Shown piece by piece: positions 1-7,042 of a stretch of DNA of 64,000 nucleotides. A program made the position numbers and the translations under genes. The notes under the pieces were generated by a model, which was not told the origin of the DNA, did no database searches, and saw nothing but the letters and a program-made list of their open reading frames with translations. Origin of the DNA: Amorphoplanes digitatis (GTDB lineage Bacteria > Actinomycetota > Actinomycetes > Mycobacteriales > Micromonosporaceae); NCBI RefSeq assembly GCF_014205335.1, contig NZ_JACHNH010000001.1, forward strand, positions 7,434,501-7,498,500, in the 5' to 3' direction. The stretch's first letter is position 1; every line of letters starts with the position of its first letter.

Positions 1-66
1 GGCCCAGATCTTCTCCGGCGCCGTCTTGATCCACACGCGGTACACCTGGGTGGTGGTATCGGTCAT
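1..66 (-). CDS. SRPBCC/AHSA1-family protein, N-terminal fragment
   Basis: Only the first 22 codons lie in the window; the gene runs off the left edge. The peptide begins MTDTTTQVYRVWIKTAPEKI, the usual opening of SRPBCC (AHSA1/START-like) proteins, where the first strand is followed by a 'P-E-x-I/V-W' turn. The ATG overlaps the stop of the preceding ArsR gene (ATGA), so the two are translationally coupled. ArsR + SRPBCC is a common actinobacterial pair. No substrate can be inferred from so little sequence. Confidence 0.8.
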   Translation of the reverse strand, partial: MTDTTTQVYRVWIKTAPEKIWA

Positions 67-383
67 GACTCGTCCTCCAGCGATTTCTTGAGGTCAACCA
101 GCGCCGTCACATGACGCTCCGTGTACTTGTCGATCCAGCGGTCGTGGATCAGCCGGATCGGCACGGGATTGAGGAAGTGCAACTTCTCCCGGCCCTCCCG
201 GCGCACCACCACGAGCCCGGCCTCCTCCAGCACCTTGAGGTGCTTGGACACGCCGAAGCGCGTCATCTCCACCTCGGACTCGAGCTCGGTGAGGGTGCGA
301 CCCTCGCGGGCGAAGAGCAGGTCGAGCAGGAAGCGACGGGTCGGGTCGGCGAGGGCCTTGAACACCCGGTCGTCGTCCGCCAT
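63..383 (-). CDS. ArsR-family winged-helix transcriptional regulator
   Basis: A 106-residue winged-helix repressor. The helix-turn-helix lies at about residues 30-60, with the recognition helix around FGVSKHLKVLEEAGLV, followed by a beta wing (VVRREGREKLHFLN). There is no CxC or other cysteine metal site, so this is the non-metal ArsR subgroup that typically controls a neighbouring SRPBCC gene, which starts in the 4-bp overlap at its 3' end. A perfect 8-bp inverted repeat lies just upstream of the ATG and is the likely autoregulatory operator. The ligand is unknown. Confidence 0.93.
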   Translation of the reverse strand: MADDDRVFKALADPTRRFLLDLLFAREGRTLTELESEVEMTRFGVSKHLKVLEEAGLVVVRREGREKLHFLNPVPIRLIHDRWIDKYTERHVTALVDLKKSLEDES

Positions 384-394
384 GACTCAAAGTT

Positions 395-414
395 ATGTGA
401 CCAGAAGGTCACAT
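395..414. promoter_or_regulatory. Palindromic operator of the ArsR gene
   Basis: A perfect inverted repeat, ATGTGACC-AGAA-GGTCACAT, ends 11 bases upstream of the ArsR start codon. Size, symmetry and position fit an ArsR dimer site for autorepression. Binding itself is inferred. Confidence 0.72.
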
Positions 415-426
415 GTCAAGCTCGGG

Positions 427-819
427 TCAGCGACGCCGGACCAGGCGGCGCAGCTGGATGATCCGGACCGAGGCGACGGCCATCGCGACGAACGCGCCGC
501 AGACGCCCGCGATCAGCATCGCCAGCGCCAGTGAGATCTGGCCGTCCAGCCAGAGGAAGCTGAGCCGCACGTTCCCGGTGTTCTGCGCGACGAAGATGAT
601 CAGAAGGATGAGCGCGATGGCGCCGGCCCACACCCCGAACCAGACCGCGCTCGTGCGCGTCCGCGGCACCGAGGAGTCCGGCCGCCGCGGCGGGGGCGCC
701 TCACCGGCGCCCTCCAGGCCCGCGAGCGTTCCTGCCAGCTCCGCCGGCAGCGGCGGTGGCGGCGGTGGCGCGCCGGCGTCCGGGGCGGCTGCGGGACGGT
801 CCTCGGGTGGGTACGCCAT
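427..819 (-). CDS. LapA-domain (DUF1049) small membrane protein
   Basis: A 130-residue protein. Residues 1-56 are Pro/Ala-rich and disordered. Two hydrophobic helices follow, at about 57-78 and 92-114, separated by the short QNTGNVRLSFLWLDGQ stretch characteristic of the LapA/DUF1049 family, and the protein ends in a basic tail (RRLVRRR). The family is named after a lipopolysaccharide assembly protein, but in Gram-positive actinobacteria its function is unknown. It stands alone between the ArsR operator region and the next membrane protein gene. Confidence 0.85.
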   Translation of the reverse strand: MAYPPEDRPAAAPDAGAPPPPPPLPAELAGTLAGLEGAGEAPPPRRPDSSVPRTRTSAVWFGVWAGAIALILLIIFVAQNTGNVRLSFLWLDGQISLALAMLIAGVCGAFVAMAVASVRIIQLRRLVRRR

Positions 820-897
820 GACTTACAGTCTTGCCCAAGACTGCGTTCCGTTAACCCTGTTCACCGGCGTTGCCGCCGGCGAATCGCCGGGCCGGGC

Positions 898-1494
898 CTA
901 CCGGAACAGGTCGACGACCCAGTTGAAGGCGGTCATCACCCATTGCGTCTGGCGCAGGTGGGCGATGCCCACGCCGACCAGGAACAACCCCGCCATCATG
1001 TGGGAGCCGCGCGCCGTGTGGCGGACCCGGCCGAACTGGCGCTCCAGGACCACCCTGCCCACCAGTCGGGACAGAGCGAACAGGCCAGCGGCGACCAGCA
1101 CCGACACGATGAACACCACGATCGGCGTGGTCAGGTCGCCGTCGGAGGAGAGCGCCCAGATGCCCCAGCAGACGAACGCGAAGAGCAGGCCCGCGAAGCT
1201 CCACTCGCCGCCGCGGCGCAGCTGACGGACGTGCCAGCCGAGCGGATGGCGTTCCTGCGGCGCCTCGGCGCCGGGCCAGCCGGTGCCGGTCGGTTCGTGT
1301 TCCGCGGCGAACTGCTGGGTGCGCGGGCGCGGGTTCACCGAGGCGCGGCCGCTGGAGAACGGCGACGGCGGCGCGGCCTGCGCCGGCGGCGCGGACGGGG
1401 ATTGCGGCACGGTACGCGCGGTCGGCTGCTCGGCCCAGGGGTCCTGCGGCGGCATGTTGAGCGTCCGCTCGGGCCACTGCGGTTGCTCTGACAT
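898..1494 (-). CDS. Conserved membrane protein of unknown function
   Basis: A 198-residue protein with a Pro/Gln-rich cytosolic N-terminus (about 90 residues), then hydrophobic helices near 98-114, 121-142 and 163-180, ending NWVVDLFR. The start is the ATG reading MSEQPQWPERT, because a strong GGGGAGGGGAA Shine-Dalgarno sits just before it; an in-frame extension of 32 codons lacks a ribosome site. I recognise no characterised family. It may be a conserved actinobacterial integral membrane protein. Confidence 0.75.
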   Translation of the reverse strand: MSEQPQWPERTLNMPPQDPWAEQPTARTVPQSPSAPPAQAAPPSPFSSGRASVNPRPRTQQFAAEHEPTGTGWPGAEAPQERHPLGWHVRQLRRGGEWSFAGLLFAFVCWGIWALSSDGDLTTPIVVFIVSVLVAAGLFALSRLVGRVVLERQFGRVRHTARGSHMMAGLFLVGVGIAHLRQTQWVMTAFNWVVDLFR

Positions 1495-1595
1495 CGTTCC
1501 CCTCCCCCGGTACGGCCGGACGCCGCCCTGCATCGAGAGTAACGAGCGAACAAATATCGGTCGCAAGCGCGCGCGGGTTCCGTTACACAAACACC

Positions 1596-2837
1596 ATGGA
1601 TGACTTCGCGATCCGGATCAGGACGGGCGACGCCGACGACTGGGCCGAGGTCTCCGACCTGCTCGGCCACGTCTTCCACGAGACCATCGATCAGCAGGCC
1701 CGCGACGCCGAGGCCTCGGTCGTCGAGGCCGAGCGCACGCTGGTCGCCGACGACGCCGGTGCGGTCGTCGGCCACGCGGCGGCGTACAGCAGGGAACTGA
1801 CCGTGCCGGGGGCGATCGTGCCGGCCGCGCACGTGTCACTCGTCGGTGTGGCGCCGACCCACCGGCGGCGCGGGCTGCTCACCCGGTTGATGCACCGCCA
1901 GCTGGGTGACATCGCGGCCGCGGGCCGCGAGCCGATCGCCGTCCTCTGGGCGAGCGAATCCAAGATCTATCCCCGGTTCGGCTACGGCCCGGCGGCGCAG
2001 CGTCTCCGCCTGGAGATCCCCACCCGGGAGGTACGCCCACCCGCGGCGCTCGTGCCCGGCTCCGGTTCCCGGCTGCGCATGGTCGCGCCGGCGGACGCGA
2101 TCGCCGAGTTCGCGAAGATCTACGAGCAGCTACGGCCCGAGCGCACCGGCTGGTCCAGCCGCGACGACCGGTGGTGGCGCTACGTGCTTGCCGACATCGA
2201 GTCGCAGCGCGACGGCTCCACCGCCCTGCACGGCGTGGTGCACGACACACCCCAGGGCCCCACCGGGTACGCGCTGTGGCGCACGAAGTCCCGCTGGGAC
2301 CGCCTCGGCCCGGACTGCGAGGTGCAGATCCGCGAGGTCGTCGCCGCCGACCCGGCCACCTACGCGGCCCTGTGGAACTTCCTGCTCAAGACCGATCTGG
2401 CCCGCTCGGCGACGATGCACTTCGCGGCGGTCGACGAGCCGCTCCAGTACCTGGTCGACGAGCCCCGCCGGCTCGGCAGCACCCTGGTCGACGGCCTCTG
2501 GATCCGCGTCGTCGACCTGCCGAAGGCGCTCGCCGCCCGCGCGTACGCCGCACCGGTCGACGTGGTCCTCGACGTCACCGACCCGCTGCTGACGGCGAAC
2601 ACCGGCCGCTGGCGGCTGCGGGCGGACCCCGACGGCGTCGCCACCTGTACCCCCACCGACGACACCGCCGACCTGGCCTGCACGATCCTGGAGCTGGGCT
2701 CGGCCTACCTGGGCGCGACGTCGCTGGCGGCGCTCGGCGCCGCCGGAACGGTCCGCGAACTGACGCCGGGAGCCCTGCGCCGGGCCACGACCGCGTTCAG
2801 TTGGCATCGGCTACCGAATCCCACTGAGGTGTTCTAA
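1596..2837 (+). CDS. Eis-like GNAT N-acetyltransferase
   Basis: A 413-residue protein of the 'enhanced intracellular survival' class: N-terminal GNAT domain, a second GNAT-like middle domain and a C-terminal SCP2/sterol-carrier-like domain. The acetyl-CoA loop is visible as GVAPTHRRRGLLTRL (about residues 84-98). The YPRFGYGPA motif (125-133) carries the tyrosine used as general acid in mycobacterial Eis, and the chain ends in phenylalanine (...TEVF); in that family the C-terminal carboxylate of the final Phe acts in catalysis. Eis enzymes acetylate amines of aminoglycosides and of other molecules. The native substrate here is unknown. Confidence 0.9.
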   Translation: MDDFAIRIRTGDADDWAEVSDLLGHVFHETIDQQARDAEASVVEAERTLVADDAGAVVGHAAAYSRELTVPGAIVPAAHVSLVGVAPTHRRRGLLTRLMHRQLGDIAAAGREPIAVLWASESKIYPRFGYGPAAQRLRLEIPTREVRPPAALVPGSGSRLRMVAPADAIAEFAKIYEQLRPERTGWSSRDDRWWRYVLADIESQRDGSTALHGVVHDTPQGPTGYALWRTKSRWDRLGPDCEVQIREVVAADPATYAALWNFLLKTDLARSATMHFAAVDEPLQYLVDEPRRLGSTLVDGLWIRVVDLPKALAARAYAAPVDVVLDVTDPLLTANTGRWRLRADPDGVATCTPTDDTADLACTILELGSAYLGATSLAALGAAGTVRELTPGALRRATTAFSWHRLPNPTEVF

Positions 2838-2866
2838 GTGGGCCAGGCGGCGGTAGGTTCGTCCGC

Positions 2867-3325
2867 ATGGGCGAAGAACCCGAGCGTCGGCGCCGCCGCC
2901 TGCGTCCCCCCTCATCGGCCACGGCCGCGCCCACCGCGCCGCCCGGTCCGGCCACCGTCGCGCCCACGCCGGCCGTGACCGGCGAGACCGTCGAGGCGAC
3001 CGCGCCGGTGCTGGACCCCGTCGCCGAGAGCCCGAGACCCGCGGCACGGCCGCCCCGGGCCGCCGGCAACGCCTTCGCGGGACGGCCGCGCCCCGCGCCC
3101 GGCTCCCGGCCGACCTCCGGCGCGGGCGCCGGCGGCGACGACCAGTCCGAGCGGGGGCTGCGCGGCCTCGTCGGATCGGGCTCGTCCCAGGTCAGCGTCG
3201 GCGCGGCGCTGCGCGCCCGCGACGCGGCCCGGCCGACGCCGGAGCAGCTCGCCGAGGCCGACGCCGGCCTGCCGATCGTGCGGCGCAACTGGATGCCCCG
3301 CGAAGACCTGCCGCGGAACCGGTAG
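2867..3325 (+). CDS. Disordered Pro/Ala/Arg-rich conserved protein
   Basis: A 152-residue protein with no predicted fold in its first two thirds (Pro, Ala, Arg, Gly). The last 50 residues look constrained: GLRGLVGSGSSQVSVGAALR, then RPTPEQLAEAD and IVRRNWMPREDLP. That pattern suggests a short protein-binding tail on a disordered linker. It follows the Eis-like gene after 29 bases in the same direction and may be cotranscribed. Function unknown. Confidence 0.68.
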   Translation: MGEEPERRRRRLRPPSSATAAPTAPPGPATVAPTPAVTGETVEATAPVLDPVAESPRPAARPPRAAGNAFAGRPRPAPGSRPTSGAGAGGDDQSERGLRGLVGSGSSQVSVGAALRARDAARPTPEQLAEADAGLPIVRRNWMPREDLPRNR

Positions 3326-3328
3326 GCG

Positions 3329-3802
3329 TCAGCTCTCCGGCAGCGGCGGGAGCTCGCGGGTGCGCTCGTACTCGGCGAGCTGGGCGATGCGGCGGGCGTG
3401 CCGCTCGCTGCCCGAGAACGGCGTGGTCAGGAACGCCTCGGCCATCGCGGTGGCCTCGTCCAGCGTGTGCTGGCGGCCGCCGATGGCGAGCACGTTCGAG
3501 TCGTTGTGCTGGCGGGCGAGCTGGGCGATCTCGACGTTCCAGGCCAGCGCCGAGCGGACCCCGGCGATCTTGTTGGCGGCGATCTGCTCGCCGTTGCCGG
3601 AGCCGCCGATGACGATGCCGAGGCTGCCCTCGTCGGCGACCACCCGGGCGCCGGTGTTCAGGCAGAACGCCGGGTAGTCGTCCTCGGGGTCGTACGCCTG
3701 CGGACCCACGTCGACGACGTCGTAATCCTGCTTGCTGAGGTGGTTGACCAGGTGGTTCTTCAGCTCGAAGCCGGCGTGGTCGGAACCCAGGTAGACGCGC
3801 AT
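3329..3802 (-). CDS. rpiB: Ribose-5-phosphate isomerase B
   Basis: A 157-residue RpiB/LacAB-fold enzyme that interconverts ribose-5-phosphate and ribulose-5-phosphate in the non-oxidative pentose phosphate pathway. Residues 6-12 (GSDHAGF) are the N-terminal substrate loop. The catalytic loop GGSGNGEQIAANK has Glu72 in place of the cysteine of proteobacterial enzymes, as in Mycobacterium RpiB. The C-terminal HARRIAQLAEYE helix is also typical. It converges on the upstream disordered-protein gene with 3 bases between stops. Confidence 0.96.
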   Translation of the reverse strand: MRVYLGSDHAGFELKNHLVNHLSKQDYDVVDVGPQAYDPEDDYPAFCLNTGARVVADEGSLGIVIGGSGNGEQIAANKIAGVRSALAWNVEIAQLARQHNDSNVLAIGGRQHTLDEATAMAEAFLTTPFSGSERHARRIAQLAEYERTRELPPLPES

Positions 3803-3826
3803 GACCCGCAGTCTTTCAAACCCGGA

Positions 3827-4744
3827 TCAGAACGTCAGCGCGGCCCGCAGGCTCGCGGCGATATGGTCCGCGGCGGCCCGCGCTGCGTCGAAGAGCACCA
3901 GCTTGCGGGCGAAGCCGTGGTTGACGCCCGCGTAACGGACGTGGACCACGGGGACGCCGGCGGCCAGCAGCGCGTCCGCGTAGTCGGCGCCCTCGTCGCG
4001 CAGCACGTCGTACTCGGCGGTGATCAGCAGCGTCGGCGGCATCCCGGTCAGGTCCGCGACCGCCAGCGGCGCCACGTCGGGGCTGAAACGCAGCGCCGGG
4101 TCCGGCACGAAGGACTCCCAGGCCAGCCGCATCGACTCGCGGTCGAGGCCGTGGCCGCCGACCTCGTCGTAGGACTCCGACGCCGTCATCGGGTCGATGG
4201 CCGGGTAGATCAGCACCTGGTAGTCGAGCGGGGTGGCGGCGTCGCGCTGGCGCCGGGCGGCGACGGTGGCGAGCTGCCCGCCCGCGCTGTCGCCGCCGAT
4301 CGCCAGCCGGGACGGGTCGACGCCGAGGCCGGCGCCCTCCTTGCGGATCCAGGCGAGCGCGGTCTCGACGTCGTCGAGGGCGGCCGGGAAGACGTGCTCC
4401 GGCGCGAGCCGGTAGCCGACCGACAGCACCGCGCAGCCCGAGCGGTCCGCGATGCGCCGGCAGAGCCGGTCGAACGTCTCGATGCTGCCGTAGCACCAGC
4501 CGCCGCCGTGCACGTAGACGAAGACGGGTGCGTCGACGCCGGTCGCGTAGAGCCGGCAGGGCACGCCGTCGGCGTCCACGTCGACGACCACGGGCAGCGG
4601 GATCGCCGGGCCGCACTCGGCCTCGTTGGACTCCTCCATCGCCGCGCGCGCGAAGAGGAGCTGCGCGTAGGGGTCGGCCGCGAGGACGTCGGCGCTGGGG
4701 CGGCGGCGGATCGCCAGCGACACCTCGACCTGTGGGTGCAGCAT
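3827..4744 (-). CDS. HSL-family alpha/beta hydrolase (esterase/lipase)
   Basis: A 305-residue esterase of the hormone-sensitive-lipase family. The oxyanion-hole motif HGGG is at 79-82, the nucleophile Ser153 lies in GDSAGG, the acid Asp246 in EYDVLRDEG and His276 in NHGF, giving a complete triad. The start is the ATG that overlaps the stop of the upstream DUF1015 gene (TGATG), so translation is coupled. The reading frame stays open for another 295 codons upstream, but that part is the shadow of the DUF1015 gene. Natural ester substrate unknown. Confidence 0.93.
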   Translation of the reverse strand: MLHPQVEVSLAIRRRPSADVLAADPYAQLLFARAAMEESNEAECGPAIPLPVVVDVDADGVPCRLYATGVDAPVFVYVHGGGWCYGSIETFDRLCRRIADRSGCAVLSVGYRLAPEHVFPAALDDVETALAWIRKEGAGLGVDPSRLAIGGDSAGGQLATVAARRQRDAATPLDYQVLIYPAIDPMTASESYDEVGGHGLDRESMRLAWESFVPDPALRFSPDVAPLAVADLTGMPPTLLITAEYDVLRDEGADYADALLAAGVPVVHVRYAGVNHGFARKLVLFDAARAAADHIAASLRAALTF

Positions 4745-5934
4745 CAGGAGAGCTGGGCCAGGACGAGGCCGCCGCGGGCCTTCGGCGTGAACCAGGTGCT
4801 CTTGCGGGGCAGCTTCTGCCGGGCGAGGTTCACCGCCACGAAGTCGTCGACGGTGACCGGGGCGATCAGGACGGCCAGCTCGGCGCGGCCGGCGTCGACC
4901 TCGCCGCGCAGCCACTGCGCCGGGTAGTCGCCGCCCACGTACGAGATGCGCTTGTCGCCCGGGTCGAGCCCGAGGACGTCGCCGAGCAGGATCCGTTCGA
5001 CAAGGGCGTGGTCGAGGCTCTCCACCGGGCTGGCGCCCTCGGCCGGCGGCAGCACGACGGCGAATGAGCGGCCACCCGCGTACAGCTCGATGGTGCCCTT
5101 GGCGGGGATCGCCGCGGGGCGCGGCAGCTCCTCGACCCGGGCGCCGGCCGCGGTGAGGCGCTCGACGAAGTCGGCGGCGGGCAGCTCGCTGATCAGCCGG
5201 TTGTATGGCTGGATCGCGACGGACGCGGGGGTGGTCACGACGGCCAGGAAGCGCGGCAGGCCGCCGGTCTGCGCGGCCAGGCTGCGGTGGTTGCCGTCGG
5301 CGACGACCAGCTCGCCGCCGCCGGCGAGCGCGGTGAGCCGGTCCTGTGCCGGGCCGGCGGGGACCACCCAGATGGCGTGCGTGCGGCCGCTCTGGTCGGT
5401 GTCGGTCGCGGCGGGCGCCCCGGCGGCGTCGGCGGCCTCGGCGAGCGCGGCGTGCAGCTCGTCGCCCCGGCCGGTCTGCAACAGCAGGACCGGCGAGAGC
5501 AGCGTCTCGAGCGTCTCGGCCAGGGCGACGCGCTCGCGCACCTTGGCGATGAACACGTCCTCGTTGCGGATGACCAGGCCCGGCTCGTCGGCGCTGGTGG
5601 AGATCTGGTCGGTGTCGACCATCGACCACAGCCCGTATGCGGCGGGCTCGCCGGGCGCGGTGATCCGGTAGAGGACGACCACGTCCTCCGCCGGCGAGTA
5701 GCTGCCCGCGGCCTTCTCCTGCGCGAGTCGCGCGGCGGCGTCGGGCAGGCAGTCCGCGAACGCCTTGCCCACCGACTCCGGCGCGCGGTGCGGCATCTCG
5801 ACGGCGAGCGCGCTGTGCGGGTTCGCGGCGATGATCTCGGTGATCTCGGCATCGTCGGCGAACTCGTCGTAATTCTGCGCGCCGGTGCCGCCAGTGGTGA
5901 TCCAGGCCCGGCTGATCGGGTGCACGACCGTCAT
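4744..5934 (-). CDS. DUF1015 family protein
   Basis: A 396-residue protein starting MTVVHPISRAW. It shows family landmarks: an early NPHSALAVEMP segment, RNEDVFIAKVRERV, VADGNHRSLAA (the conserved D-G-N-H-R loop) and a C-terminal SYVGGDYPAQWLR. DUF1015 proteins are widespread and their reaction is not settled. It is coupled by a one-base overlap to the downstream esterase gene, so the two form an operon. The ATG at 5934 is preferred to an upstream in-frame start because the alignment of the family begins there. Confidence 0.88.
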   Translation of the reverse strand: MTVVHPISRAWITTGGTGAQNYDEFADDAEITEIIAANPHSALAVEMPHRAPESVGKAFADCLPDAAARLAQEKAAGSYSPAEDVVVLYRITAPGEPAAYGLWSMVDTDQISTSADEPGLVIRNEDVFIAKVRERVALAETLETLLSPVLLLQTGRGDELHAALAEAADAAGAPAATDTDQSGRTHAIWVVPAGPAQDRLTALAGGGELVVADGNHRSLAAQTGGLPRFLAVVTTPASVAIQPYNRLISELPAADFVERLTAAGARVEELPRPAAIPAKGTIELYAGGRSFAVVLPPAEGASPVESLDHALVERILLGDVLGLDPGDKRISYVGGDYPAQWLRGEVDAGRAELAVLIAPVTVDDFVAVNLARQKLPRKSTWFTPKARGGLVLAQLS

Positions 5935-5988
5935 GCCAGCGAACCTACCGCCGCGGTGTGACGGTCCTGCGCACACCCCGGCGGCGTC

Positions 5989-6225
5989 TCACGGCTGGCC
6001 GCGCCGCCGGTGCCGGCCGAACTGGGCCGCCGACGGCAGGTGGCCGCGCAGCTTGACCTGCTTCGCCCGGCGCCGGGCCGAGCTGTGCTCCGGCGCCTCT
6101 ACCAGGGGAAAGCTGGACACGATCACGGGCGGCGCCACCATCGCGGCGACATCGGAGGGCAGGCCGTCCCATGCCCCACGATGTACCGCGATGGTGGAAG
6201 TTGCGATGCTGTCGGACTCGGACAT
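5989..6225 (-). CDS. Small hypothetical protein
   Basis: A 78-residue polypeptide with no recognised domain. The middle has a short hydrophobic stretch (VAAMVAPPVIVSSFPLVEA) and the C-terminus is basic (RRRAKQVKL, GRHRRRGQP). A good Shine-Dalgarno (GGAGG six bases from the ATG) makes translation plausible. It lies between the DUF1015 gene and the DsbA-fold gene on the same strand. Function unknown; a DNA- or membrane-contacting role is conceivable only from the charge pattern. Confidence 0.6.
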   Translation of the reverse strand: MSESDSIATSTIAVHRGAWDGLPSDVAAMVAPPVIVSSFPLVEAPEHSSARRRAKQVKLRGHLPSAAQFGRHRRRGQP

Positions 6226-6290
6226 CAGAGCCTCCGGTCGGGTGTGGTTCTCGCCTCACCCAACGACCCGCCGAAGACTCAGGTGGCGCG

Positions 6291-6917
6291 TCAGTCGAAG
6301 ATCGGGCCCAGATCGCGGGTGCGCTTGAGCTCGTAGAAGCCTGGCGTGCCGGCGACCAGCAGGACGCCGTCCCAGAGCCGCCCCGCCGCCTCGCCCTTCG
6401 GCGCGGGCGTCACGACCGGGCCGAAGAAGGCGATCTTCTCGCCCTCGACCGGGCCGGGCGCGTGGATGACCGGCGTGCCGACGTCCGTGCCGACCGGCTT
6501 CATGCCCGCGTTGTGGCTGGCCCGCAGCGCGTCGTCCCGGGCGTCGGTGCCGGCCGCCGCGGCCAGCGCCGGGTCGAGGCCGACCTCGGCGAGCGCCTCG
6601 GTGTATAGCTTCTCGTCCAGCTCGTATTTCTGCAGGTGGATGCGGGTGCCAAGGGCCGTATAGAGGTCGCGCAGGACCTCCGGCCCGGCGGCCTCGGCGG
6701 CGGCGATGCAGACCCGGACCGGGCCCCAGCCCTTGGTCATCAGCTCCCGGTACTGCTCGGGCAGGTCGCGGCCCGAGTTGAGCACCGAGAGGCTCATCAC
6801 GTTGAACGTGATATCGACGGATCGGACCTTCTCGACCTCCAGCAGCCAGCGTGAGGTTATCCAGGCCCAGGGACACAGGGGGTCGAACCACATGTCGACC
6901 GCGGCGCGTTCACTCAT
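6291..6917 (-). CDS. Rv2466c-family thioredoxin-fold protein (mycothiol-dependent nitroreductase-like)
   Basis: A 208-residue DsbA/thioredoxin-fold protein resembling Mycobacterium tuberculosis Rv2466c, a mycothiol-dependent reductase. The N-terminus reads DMWFDPLCPWAWITSRWLLE; the active site is CPWA, so the first cysteine is kept and the second of the CPWC pair is alanine. The helical insertion (LPEQYRELMTKGWGPVRVC) and the cis-Pro loop (DVGTPVIH) fit the family. A single-cysteine site implies a monothiol mechanism via mycothiol. The start (MSERAAVD) follows a strong GGGAGGA ribosome site. It is divergent from pepN. Confidence 0.88.
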   Translation of the reverse strand: MSERAAVDMWFDPLCPWAWITSRWLLEVEKVRSVDITFNVMSLSVLNSGRDLPEQYRELMTKGWGPVRVCIAAAEAAGPEVLRDLYTALGTRIHLQKYELDEKLYTEALAEVGLDPALAAAAGTDARDDALRASHNAGMKPVGTDVGTPVIHAPGPVEGEKIAFFGPVVTPAPKGEAAGRLWDGVLLVAGTPGFYELKRTRDLGPIFD

Positions 6918-7042
6918 ACGTTGATCCTCCCTCGCCCCGGCCGGACCCGGCGGTGACGTGCGCCACGCGGGCACCACATATGGTGACGTGGAAAGCTCTA
7001 GGCCGGGGCGATGGAGCCTGGATCGGCATTGAGGAGACTGAA

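Noticed and set aside
3827..5629. A single 600-codon protein covering esterase and DUF1015 genes
   Set aside because: The upstream half is the antisense/alternate frame of DUF1015; both genes have good separate starts and family matches.
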